Positions 54,971-64,000 of a DNA stretch of 64,000 nt are shown here, piece by piece; the first letter of the stretch is position 1, and every line of letters begins with the position of its first letter. The notes beneath the pieces are model-generated. The model was not told the DNA's origin and did not search any database. It saw only the letters and a program-made list of their open reading frames with translations. This DNA comes from Rachycentron canadum. Lineage: Eukaryota; Chordata; Actinopteri; Carangiformes; Rachycentridae. The stretch lies in assembly GCA_038496675.1 (NCBI GenBank), contig CM076663.1:19536738-19600737 (forward strand), read 5' to 3'. Position numbers and translations under genes: made by a program.

Positions 54971-55726
54971 ATGGCAGCCGCTGAAGGTGAATTCATATCT
55001 CCTAGTTACAAATCAAATGCAAAAATCTGAATATTGGTTCAGTGTGCCTCAATGTATTGTTTTACCTTTTCTGTTTTCCAGATATCCAGGTCAAGGAGCT
55101 TGACAAGCGGGCCTCTGGCCAGGCCTTTGAGGTTATCCTGGGTGCTCCCACCCCAGACGCCAAGGGCGAGTTCCCCCTGTCACCTCCCAAGAAGAAGGAT
55201 GTCTCACTGGAGGAGATTCAGAGGAAGCTGGATGCTGCAGAGGAGAGACGCAAGGTAAAAATAGAACAAACATTAGGCTGAGGGTGTTGAAAGAACTTTT
55301 AAACCATGAGCTGCTTTAAATCTGACAACTAAACATCTGTATTTTCAAAACCATCCTTTCAGAACCACGAGGCCGAGGTTCTGAAGCACTTAGCTGAGAA
55401 GCGCGAGCATGAAAAGGAAGTGCTACAGAAAGCTATGGAGGAGAACAACAACTTCAGTAAGATGGCAGAGGAGAAGCTCAATCAGAAGATGGAGGCCAAC
55501 AAAGAGAACCGCACAGCAATTATGGCAGCGATGAATGAGAAATTCAAGGAGAAGGTTGGTGTTTGGAGTTGATGTTAAATGGATAAACTGGCACTATTTT
55601 CACTACCAGGATGTTTGAACTCATCTCATTTTTTCTCATTTGTAATAGGACAAGAAGTTGGAGGAGGTGCGTAAGAACAAAGAAACCAAAGAGCCCAACT
55701 CAGAAGAAGGCACTTCGGAAGACTGA
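54971..55726 (+). CDS. stmn1: Stathmin 1 (oncoprotein 18), 152 aa, 4 coding exons
   Basis: Exons are 54971-54986, 55082-55254, 55363-55554 and 55649-55726; GT/AG throughout, phases 1, 0, 0, 459 nt including TGA. Human STMN1 is 149 aa with the same exon plan. The start ATG has A at -3 and G at +4. The N-terminal cap reads DIQVKELDKRASGQAFEVIL (6-25), then PLSPPKKKDVSLEEIQ. A long charged helix (about residues 48-145) follows, containing LAEKREHEKEVLQKAMEENN and KMEANKENR. It lacks the palmitoylated N-terminal extension of STMN2-4, so it is the cytosolic form. Family role: binds two tubulin heterodimers and promotes microtubule shrinkage; phosphorylation switches it off. Ser17 and Ser39-Pro match human Ser16 and Ser38. 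The Ser25 position is within a Thr29-Pro context. The PKA site Ser63 is Asn64. Which teleost copy (a or b) is not decided. Confidence 0.96.
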
Positions 55727-56110
55727 AAGTTACAAAGGGGGGATTGTATAGGGTTTTTTACGTATCCAAAGATTGATTTATTTTTTGTTTGGCCAGTATT
55801 TTTGTTGTGTTCACTACCCACCTTTTTGAAATAAGAAATACAAGTTCCACTTTGTGAATTTTTCAATTCTCCTGCTATAAGTGTACTTGCGCTGGTTTTA
55901 CATGTGGATCATTTCCTCCCTTTGAGTCTAATCCATTCAATATGTAGCTTGTCAGTGCAGCTTCAGCCCTTTTTGAAAATTAGCAGTGTGTACTTATCCT
56001 TTTTGAGGAAGCATGTTTCTATGCATAGGTCTTTTGTCCCTGCCTATTTCATAGTGCATTTTGAAAATGTCCCTGTGAACCACACCTGTTCTCAGCACTT
56101 ACTGTATTAA

Positions 56111-56116
56111 AATAAA
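56111..56116 (+). promoter_or_regulatory. stmn1 polyadenylation signal
   Basis: AATAAA (in attaaaataaaacg) lies about 385 bases past the stmn1 stop, followed within 12 bases by A-rich sequence. It is the first canonical signal after the stop codon that I found. Confidence 0.65.
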
Positions 56117-56129
56117 ACGAACAAAAAAA

Positions 56130-57741
56130 AAAAAACAAGGAAAAAAAAAAAAAGACGTAGCACAAGGTTTGAACCAGACTTTGGCTGTTGATACACGCAG
56201 GTGTTTAGTGCAGCTTTGCTACCGAGATCCCACTAGTTTGCTCCTGCAGATCATGTTTTGTGCTGCTGCTGAGTTGCTTTTGTAAAGATATTGGGGTTGT
56301 CTACAAAGCACATGACTTCTTGCTGTATAGCTGTGAATTAACATGGCAGACATGGAAACGGGTGTCACCTTGAACATCACTGAACAGGGGTCTACACATG
56401 GAATGAAAATGAGCAATACACTTTGGCATCTCAATAGATACAGTGGCTAGTTGACTTGAACTGTTGTACTAAAACAAATTAAAAAAAAAAAAAAAAAAAA
56501 TGTAAACACTCAAACACGTGGTGTCTGATAATATCTATTTGCACCTACTTTAGGGAGCGTGAACTGCACATGTAACCTCAATGACGTCTCATCCTGAACG
56601 GCTTTGAGTCGGCTGAGGCCTCCATTCAGTGAAACTGCACCCGGCAAGTTTGGCCCGTGTTGACTTGGCTTCAATCACAAGACGCTGAGCATAAAAACAC
56701 CGTCACATGCTGCTTACAGAGCACAGGCTCCCTGCTGGAGCAGCAGCAGTAAAACAGAGAGAGAGAGAGAGACCACTCAAGTTATGCTCCTCCATCAGCG
56801 ACATCATTACCCACCATCTCAACTAATGATGGGCCCTCCTCAGACAGACTGCAGCCTTTGTCTCCCTCTGCTGGTGCTTTGATGGGTGGGAAAGAAACTT
56901 TCTACGGAGCTGAATCGATTTTGATGCCACGTTTGGCAATCATGCACACGTTTGTTGAATATGGTATTTATTTTATTCTAGGTATAAAAAGAAGCTGCAA
57001 CAAGAATGTGAGCAAACCTGAAATAAGAGGGACACGACTCATTCCAGTGACATGATACAAAGCATTGGGATATGATCATTTTTTGTTCTCGAGGTGAACA
57101 CCAGAAAGGGAGGGTATATTAGAAGCTGATGTTTACAACATGCAAACATTTATGAATGTAAAAGTTGCATTTCAGTAAAAAAAAAAAAAAAAAATTATCA
57201 AGTAACTATAAAATATAGATTTTATCATTTGATCATTTACAAAAGTAAAGGCCATCATGGAGCCGAGGCTGTTTCATAAAGCCCAGATGAAAATGGATCT
57301 GTCTTTACAATCTGTAAAGCTTATCTACCCCGATACCCCCGATTTGGATAGATAGTAATAATAATAATCAGCCGTACTGAAGGACAGACATTTCCATGGT
57401 GGTGGAGGAATCATACGGACAATTTTGTGCTGAATCAAGCCTTTCGAAAGTTAAAATCAAGTCTTCGCAACACGAGCGCGAGGTGGGGCCACACTGCTTG
57501 GTTATTTAGTCTATAACAATGGATTGGCTATTATCAACTGATCACACGCTTCAAATGTAACGTCGGATTTTGGAAAGTAACGAGGAAGAATAATTCTCAA
57601 TTAATAAATATAATGGTTTAAAAAGCACATGTTAAAATGGAGCCGTCAGTTCAATCTGCCACCAGTGGGTTAACTTCACCTAGCACCCACGGGTACAAGA
57701 CTAAGCCAGCAGGGGGCGGTTTTCAGTTACTGTTGGGTTAT
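56130..57741. other. Intergenic, downstream of stmn1
   Basis: A runs occur at about 56123-56152, 56479-56499 and 57178-57194. A (GA)n patch lies at about 56757-56772. A CTCF-like core, ccagcagggggcgg, lies at 57706-57719. No gene was recognised. Confidence 0.4.
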
Positions 57742-57777
57742 TTACATGGTATAAGGTACATACCTTATACCATGTAA
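57742..57777. repeat. 36-bp perfect-arm palindrome (hairpin)
   Basis: Arms of 17 bases are exact reverse complements: ttacatggtataaggta at 57742-57758 and taccttataccatgtaa at 57761-57777, with only CA between. There is no T tract or gene context that would make it a bacterial-type terminator. It lies 22 bases past the CTCF-like site. Confidence 0.85.
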
Positions 57778-58851
57778 TGCATTTTGGCTACTTTGAAACT
57801 GACATTAATACGTTTAGAATATAAATATAAGGATAAATATATACATAATTAAATACATATCTATTCATTTCCATACACATACTATCATGATGATATGTTG
57901 CTGTTAAATGCTAAAACCTTTTTTTAAAACATCAACTTACATTGAGGCAAAGCTCTGCTCAGTGCTCAATGCTCCGATACAGATCATGTCTACATTTTAC
58001 CACAACAGGCAACGACACAGAAAACAACGCCCCCTTGTGAAGAAACTCTTCTCTAAATAAAAAAAAAAAAAGGAATAAACCAACCAATCTACCCCACAAA
58101 TCACAATGTAGACCTATGTCCGAGTGCAACAACTTGACAAAGTGTGTTCCACGCACCGAGGTGAAGGGAGGTGAGGCAACAGGTAAGTGGCAAAGGGTGA
58201 GTTTCCCCAAAGCATACCAACAGGAGGATATTGTGCCTGACCATACAGCTCCAAATATAAAAACTAAAATATAAATTAGAGCGAGAAATAGATAAGAAAT
58301 GTCTGGCAAAAATGGGCAGTAATGTTGTCAGAGATGCTTGAGCTCTACCTGTAGTGTGTGTGTGTCTCTGGTATAAGTACCTGAAAATGTACTGCTGTAA
58401 ACTGATTCCCACTGTGAATAATCACTTTCCATGCATTGCAGTCAGGCACAATGTCCACATACACATTTACAAAAGTATGCAAATGGTGTGTTGTGGTTGT
58501 TCATATATTGCCTATGTTTGTTCATGTGCTATCTGGGAAGATTACCTATTATGTAATACTTTAAAGTTGTGTTTTTGCATTGCAGGAAGTGGAATTTGGT
58601 GTTCTACTTGAATGAACCACTAGAGGGCAATGTTGTTCTCTCTGTTCTTCTTTCTCTCTCTCTCTTTCTAATTATATATGACATCATTTAAAAATACTAT
58701 TTTTTTTTTAAAGTACGGAACTAAATCCATCTCTTTGTTTTGTTCACCAAAAACCTACTTTTGTGGATCGCAGCAGGAATTTTTCCAAACTCCTCACTAA
58801 ACTGTAATCATTACTGTCTAGTTGCATCACATCCTGTTTGTATGAATAATT
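57778..58851. other. Intergenic
   Basis: AT-rich. A second CTCF-like core, ccactagagggca, lies at 58618-58630, followed by a (TC)n run at about 58650-58666. No gene was recognised. Confidence 0.4.
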
Positions 58852-59730
58852 GACTATGGATTTCTCAGACATGAGGGTCACATACCTGTATTTATATTAC
58901 GCCCTAAAGTTTAGGACTATATAATATGCTGAATGTGATATTCACATAAATCATCCTCATTTAATTCTATAAATTGTTATTTAATTATTTACTCCTCAGA
59001 TAGTATTTGCCAGTGCAAATATCATTAACCATTTCATTACCATTTTACTGTTTAGTCGTGGTTGTTTGGAGGCAAAAAAGTCATCTAAGTCAATATAAGT
59101 CATCCTCACGGGACCGTGAATGTTTGTGCCAGTCAATCTGGTAAAATTTCACAGGATAGATAACTAGATCACCAATGTGGCACGCCACTTATCCTTTTAG
59201 TGTTGCGGGAAGGCTGGATGCAATCCCAGCTGACAAAGGGCAATGGTGGGGTACACCCTGGACACGCCGCCGGTCTATCACAGGGCTGAAAACCAACCAA
59301 CCATTCACGCTCACATTCACATGACGAATGAACCTAACCTGCATGTTTTTGGATTGTGGGAGGAAGCCAGTGCACCTGGAGGAAACCCTCACAGGCACAA
59401 GGAGAACAAGCAAACTTGGCAGGTTCGAACCAGGAACCTTCCTGCTGAACGCTGCAGCACCGTGTTGCACATCCACGTATCTCAAGCTGTCAATTTGCTG
59501 TTGAAAAAATTCAGTCTGGACCAAAGTGGTGGACTGACATTGCCATCCTGTACCAATGGCTTAATTTTTATAAAACAATCTAATCTAAATTTAGAAAAAT
59601 TGTACTTGTAGCTGTGAATGAATCTAGTGGTAAGTAAAAGTACAATACTAATAAAAGAGTTTGAGGCACTTGAGTACCTTTACTACAGTACTTGACTTAA
59701 TTACTTTCTACCTATGTGTCGAGATAATAA
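58852..59730. repeat. Duplicated block, copy A
   Basis: In order it contains: a segment starting gactatggatttctcagaca with ggactatataatatgct; gggaccgtgaatgtttgtgc; a SINE in reverse orientation; then atctcaagctgtcaatttgc, ggtggactgacattgccatc and a taagtaaaagtac-like end. The same landmarks recur in the same order at 62202-63480. Confidence 0.75.
59185..59475 (-). mobile_element. tRNA-derived SINE, nearly full length
   Basis: Read on the minus strand it starts with a tRNA-like head. GGTTCCTGGTTCGAACCTGC contains the pol III B-box core GGTTCGAACC, and a weak A-box lies upstream. The body has gtgggaggaagccag-type and gcatgtttttggattgtggg wording (plus-strand reading). It ends at ccacttatcc (minus strand GGATAAGTGG). 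This layout matches the abundant fish SINE whose tail normally reads GGATAAGCGG...ATGGATGG. The open frame over it (59243-59611) is a by-product. The exact family name is not assigned. Confidence 0.75.
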
Positions 59731-60835
59731 CAGGAGTGGAGAGAAGATAACTGTTTCTCACTGGGTTGATAAACCCCTTGAACACCATCAAGAACCCTCG
59801 AGAGTCCCAGTTTGGGAGCTGCTGTCTCGGCTTACATATCAACTGTAATACCATTTAAATCCTGTAGAATTTCTGTCAAACCATATAAGCCCATATAAGA
59901 AGCCCACTCTTGCCTCCACAGAAAGTACCTGGCTGAACACAGTGTGTGTAATGAAGGCAACAATCAGGGTGTCACTGTGAAGCCTTGCAGTTGTCTGCAA
60001 TTTACGACTATTGAGATGAAAAAAAAAAAAAAAAAAGAGGCTTTGAGAAAAGAAATATCGCAGCTGTCAAAGTCTCGTTGGAGAACTCACTCACCGCGTC
60101 TGATTTGCTCTGCTGTTCTCACACAGAAGAGAGTAATTAAGAAAAATCTATTGAGGCTTGACACTGTTGAAGAAAGGAGGAATGCGTGGGTTAAAATGTG
60201 AATGTGAGTTTTAACATGACTAGAAACAGGGCACACTCAAGACAAATGACCTGTAATAACCCTCTGATACGACTCTGTCACCACAGCAGGAATGACCCGA
60301 GTCAACCTGCTGCGTGACAGCTCAATAATGCTGTGTGCACAAGAGCTCCGATAATTACTGATACACACAGCATGAAAGGACTATTCTCAATGTTTAACAC
60401 ACAGATTAGCTCAACAAAGTTTGATGTAAAACTAGCTTTAATTGGCACAACACTGCAGTGCTTCGCCTTATGATTTTACTCAGCTAACATAGTGTTGACA
60501 GTATAGACTGGGTGCTCATTATGGCTGACTGCTTACTCATGCACAACCTGCAGAGCACTAATCACATGCATTTACTGCAATCAACCCTTGTTTTACTTTG
60601 CTTCCCTGCTCATCTTAACAGGAAATACCGAGTAATTCACTCTCTGAAGTAGATCCTTCAATCTAACTTGCTTTATACACAGAGGTCCATGGTTTTTGAT
60701 GTCTTTTACAGGCCCACACAGATGATTTTACACTTTAAAGGTCAGTTTACTAGTGTTCTATAGCTCTGGAGAAGCTTTGTTAAAATAAAATCTTGATAAA
60801 TTTATCAGCACAGAAACACCAACAGTGTTGCACCA
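59731..60835. other. Intergenic between repeat copies
   Basis: An A17 or so run lies at about 60018-60036. The rest looks unique. No gene was recognised. Confidence 0.4.
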
Positions 60836-61215
60836 CAGACTGTACATTAAAGTGGACATAGACTGTTGGTCTGAAAAGTGAAGCCAATGCTGAAGAGCTT
60901 TAAACCTTCATTCTATCTAATGACCATCAGGGGGCGACTCCACTGGTTGTTAAAGAAGTCAGATTGTATTGAAGTCTATGGGAAAATGTCCCTACTTCTC
61001 CTTGATTTATTAGCTCAGTAAACGTTTTCCTAATGAGTTTATGGTCTCAGTCTCTAGTTTCAAGTCTTCAATACAACATGATGTTCATTTTTTAAATGAT
61101 GGTCCATTTAGAGGAAAATAGACCATAAAGGAGGGGATGGATTAGGGCGTGGCTACTGTGTGATTGATCCACCCCTCCCTCAATCAGCTCCACCTTTGCT
61201 TCCTAATATAGTTTG
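60836..61215 (+). repeat. Dispersed fish repeat, probably a non-autonomous DNA element, 3' truncated
   Basis: It starts cagactgtacattaaagtgg and includes gaccatcagggggcgactcc, gtctatgggaaaatgtccct, tgagtttatggtctcagtct and gaccataaagga. Full copies of this fish repeat, as I remember them, begin and end with a cagactgtatata-type inverted terminus. Here the far end is missing and SINE sequence begins directly after. A reverse-oriented copy lies at 62835-63249. Confidence 0.65.
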
Positions 61216-61224
61216 TTCTGGTTT

Positions 61225-61455
61225 GGGTTCCCTCCAGGTTCTCTGGCTTCCTCCTAGTCATTAGGTTAATTGGTGACTCTTTGCCCATAGACGTAAGACT
61301 GTAAGTGTTAACGGTTGTTTGTCTTGATATATCAGCCCTGTGATAGACTGGTGCTGTGTACAGGGTGCACCCTACCCTTGCACAATGTTAGCTTGGATTG
61401 GGCTCCAGCCCCTGCGACCTTGCATGGATAAACGGTATAGATAATGAGTGGATGG
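61225..61455 (+). mobile_element. SINE body and tail, head missing
   Basis: The text runs from ggttccctccaggttctctg through taggttaattggtgactctt and agccctgtgatagactggtg to ggctccagcccctgcgacc and ataaacggtatagataatg, ending gagtggatgga. This is the body plus ATGGATGG-type tail of the same SINE family as 59185-59475, on the opposite strand. No tRNA head is seen upstream; the DNA repeat abuts it. Confidence 0.75.
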
Positions 61456-62201
61456 ATTACCTTTTTGATCCTGGTGATATTTAAAAATGATAAAAGAGGA
61501 AGATTATTCTGTTGAACAAAAGAGTAAGGATCATAAACTTCCGTTTGTCACTGATCTTATTTCTTGCAATAATTCAAATGTGATGTGAAAATCTCAAGGG
61601 CTTTTTCTCACCAGACTAATGCTAACATCTGGGTTGGCCTACAAACATACCTAGTTCTAAATGAATTGAGACCTAATCTAAATTGCTTGGTTAGTGACCA
61701 ACGTTTGTAAAATACCTTTTTCCATTTTAATGAATTGTGAGATACTATGAATGCACTATATCAGGTTTAATAATTCTCACTATGCATTCAGACAGCACTT
61801 CAAAATGGTAAACTGTCTATGCAGTGGACTATGGAGGGAGTAGTGAGTGATTTTGAACACATCAGTTGAGATATTTCTCTCTGGGTAGATATTACCATCT
61901 GCAGAGCTGGGCCGTGAAAAGCTGTTTGAGGAGCGCAGTGGGACAAGAGAGGTTGAGTGTGCTGAAAATGGACGCAAAGAGAAGTTGGACTTCGGGTTGG
62001 TTGAGATAGACACAGCACAAAGCTCGCAGAAGGCCTTTCAAAAAGGTAGCTGGAGAATATACAGTGATAGATCGCTGTGGACTGTTGGCCCTCACCCACA
62101 TTGTTCTTCGATCAGGAGCAGGATGAGGGAGAAAAAAAATGTAATTTTTATTTCACTCTGTACATCAACCGTCTATATGTATCTATCTCTATTTTACTGT
62201 T
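61456..62201. other. Intergenic between repeat copies
   Basis: No gene or bordered repeat was recognised. Overlapping minus-strand open frames at 61780-62101 have no family resemblance. Confidence 0.4.
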
Positions 62202-62620
62202 GACTATGGATTTCCCAAACTTGAGGGTCACACATCCTCATTTATATTAAGCTCTGAATTTTAGGACTATATAATATGCTTAATGCGGTATTCATATATT
62301 TTACTTCAATAAATGTAGAAATACCACAATGTTAAAATACTCACTGATATTTCTGTTTTCAGTATAATCAGAAATATATACAAACATTATCAGCAAAATG
62401 TGTTATATCAGAGTTTGCAGATTATTATTAACCACCATTTTACTGTTGTTTTAGGTTGTGACAAAACAATTTACTCACTTTTTCAGGACTAAATTCATGG
62501 TGACAGTTTACTAAAAGTCTGCAGCCGATTAAAGTCATTACAAGTCATTGTCAGGGGACCGTGAACATTTGTGCCAAACAATCTAGTAATCTTGAGATAT
62601 TTCACAGGATAAGTAAAACA

Positions 62621-63300
62621 CCACTTATCCTATGCATTCTTATCTAGATAGAGCCCCAGATGACAACCCTGAACAGGTCGCCAGTCTATCACAGGACTGA
62701 CAAGCAACCACGCTCACAGTCACTTCTACAAATTAACACTTACCTGTATGCTTTTGGATTGTGGGAGGAAGTCAGAGCATCTGGAGGAAACCCTCCAGGG
62801 CACAAGAAACAAACAAGCCTTGAAGATCTGAACCAAGTGGTAAGTCATACTGTCACCCATTGGTTTGAAGCCTAATTTGACCAATCTTTTCAAATCAGAC
62901 GAAACCATATTTGGAGGAGAAGGTGGAGCTGAGGAGGAGTGAGGGGTGGAGCTGACCTCTGTACTCTATCCTTATTGTGTGGTACAGTCTGTCAATCACA
63001 CAGTAGCCCCGCCCTAATGCATACCCTGCTTTATGGTCTATTCCTCCTGATCCTCTTAATGGGACAATCATTTAAAAAATGAACTGAAGACTGAGACCAT
63101 AAACTCATTAGGGAAACATTTACTGAGCTAATAAATCAAGTGAGAAGTAGGGACATTTTCCCATAAACTTCAATACAATCTGACTTCTTTAACAACCAGT
63201 GGAGTCGTCCCCTGATGGTCATTAGATAGAAACAGGTTTAAGAAACTTCAAACCCAGGACCTTCTTGCTTGACCACTGGAGCACTGTGCCACACATCCAT
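62621..63300 (-). mobile_element. tRNA-derived SINE split by an insertion
   Basis: The tail and body occupy 62621-62834 (ccacttatcc at the tail, cttttggattgtgggaggaa inside). The tRNA-like head is at about 63250-63300; on the minus strand it reads GCACAGTGCTCCAGTGGTCA and GGTCCTGGGTTTG. Between them lies the inserted repeat. The intact counterpart in copy A shows that head and body were once joined. Confidence 0.7.
62835..63249 (-). repeat. Dispersed fish repeat inserted in the SINE, reverse of 60836-61215
   Basis: On the minus strand it contains GACCATCAGGGGACGACTCC, ACTGGTTGTTAAAGAAGTCA, ATGGGAAAATGTCCCTACTT and TGAGTTTATGGTCTCAGTCT, matching 60915-61050. It runs further than that copy, to GGCTTCAAACCAATGGGTGA, but starts later at its 5' end. 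Confidence 0.7.
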
Positions 63301-63480
63301 GTATCTCAATCTGTCAAGTCGCTGTTGAAATAACTTAGTCTGGACCACGATGGTGGACTGACATTGCCATCCTGTGGCAATAGCATAATTTAAAAGTATA
63401 ATACTAATAGAAAAGTACTTTAGTGTACCTTAGGTACTCAAGTACCTCAAACTGTATTAAGTACTTGAATGAGGGTGTTG

Positions 63481-64000
63481 GTACCCTCCGTGCCGGCTGT
63501 GTAGATAGCAACAGGGTATCTATCGCTACTCTCCTGTTCCTCTCATACTGAGGAAGGCAGTTGAGGTTGGTAGTCATTCATATTCAAAGTCTATAATCAT
63601 GTTGCTCATGCTATGAGCACTGGTTTTACTGTGCAGTTCAAACCTCATCATGTGCCCAACTCCATTGTTCCAACTTTGCATATTACACATATCCTTGTAA
63701 ATCCACAATGTACACAACTTAACATTTATTTTTCTGCCTCCTCTTATCTTCCTGCATTTGAATATCTTTTTTTCTTTCAATTGTTTTTTTTTTTTTTTTA
63801 TTTATGTAAAGCGAGCCATGTTGAGCCCGGTAAGATCACAACAAAGAATAAAGATATTGGGGCCTGTATCACCTTGTGTAAACATTGTGCAGAATGAGTT
63901 CAGTCTATCCTGACATCATCTTAATGAAAATGTCTGTGGGGAAACAACAAATAGGGCCAGGCTAAGGTTGGGACTCCAGGGAGTGTAAGAGCACGTGTCG
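63481..64000. other. Intergenic to the window end
   Basis: T14-T15 lies at about 63785-63799. No gene was recognised. Confidence 0.4.

Larger units (their letters stand above)
62202..63480. repeat. Duplicated block, copy B, interrupted by an inserted repeat
   Basis: It repeats the landmark order of copy A: gactatggatttcccaaact with ggactatataatatgct; gggaccgtgaacatttgtgc; a reversed SINE; then atctcaatctgtcaagtcgc and ggtggactgacattgccatc. It is longer than copy A chiefly because a 0.4 kb dispersed repeat (62835-63249) splits its SINE. Confidence 0.75.

Noticed and set aside
59405..59465. Possible tRNA gene (GGTTCGAACC box)
   Set aside because: It is the tRNA-like head of a SINE; the sequence does not form a full cloverleaf that I can trace.
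59243..59611. 122-codon plus-strand open frame
   Set aside because: It lies across the antisense of a SINE. The predicted peptide wording is the usual spurious translation of this repeat, and parts recur at 62660-62875.

Overview
The window looks like nuclear DNA of a teleost fish, probably a percomorph. Genes are broken into short exons with GT/AG borders. Coding density is very low, at about 2 kb of 64 kb. Promoters are CpG-rich, microsatellites are abundant, and several dispersed repeats are of kinds I recognise from fish genomes, including a tRNA-headed SINE with an ATGGATGG-type tail. There is no sign of operons, phage, CRISPR or bacterial insertion sequences.

Three protein-coding genes can be assembled exon by exon, with consistent reading phase at every junction. 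(1) serinc2, minus strand, 10817 down to 2277: 10 coding exons, 458 residues, a multi-pass serine-incorporator membrane protein. (2) A cAMP-dependent protein kinase inhibitor (PKI) gene, plus strand, coding exons 30578-30719 and 31913-31995, 74 residues. Its promoter and first non-coding exon are probably the CpG-rich block near 14.05-14.35 kb, which would make a 16 kb first intron. (3) stmn1 (stathmin/Op18), plus strand, coding exons between 54971 and 55726, 152 residues, with a CpG-rich promoter and non-coding exon near 52.95-53.12 kb.

Layout: 0-2.3 kb is 3' flank of serinc2; 2.3-10.9 kb is serinc2; 10.9-14 kb is intergenic; 14-32.5 kb is the PKI gene; 32.5-52.9 kb is intergenic and repeat-bearing; 52.9-56.1 kb is stmn1; 56.1-64 kb is intergenic and carries a nested, duplicated repeat block.

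The three genes are not one pathway, but the linkage is informative. From memory of the human genome, SERINC3-PKIG lie together on 20q13, SERINC1-PKIB on 6q22 and PKIA-STMN2 on 8q21, while SERINC2 and STMN1 both lie on 1p35-36. This window keeps SERINC, PKI and STMN members in one stretch, so it probably preserves the ancestral arrangement, and its PKI gene may be the fourth paralogue. One functional thread is real but loose: PKI inhibits PKA, and stathmin is a PKA substrate in mammals, yet the PKA site corresponding to human Ser63 is Asn in this stathmin.

I found no new enzymatic or defence-type system. The most interesting signals are the SERINC-PKI-STMN linkage, the Ser63-to-Asn change, a consensus RFX X-box upstream of the PKI coding exon, a 36-bp near-perfect palindrome at 57.74 kb, and the duplicated, nested repeat block at 58.8-63.5 kb.
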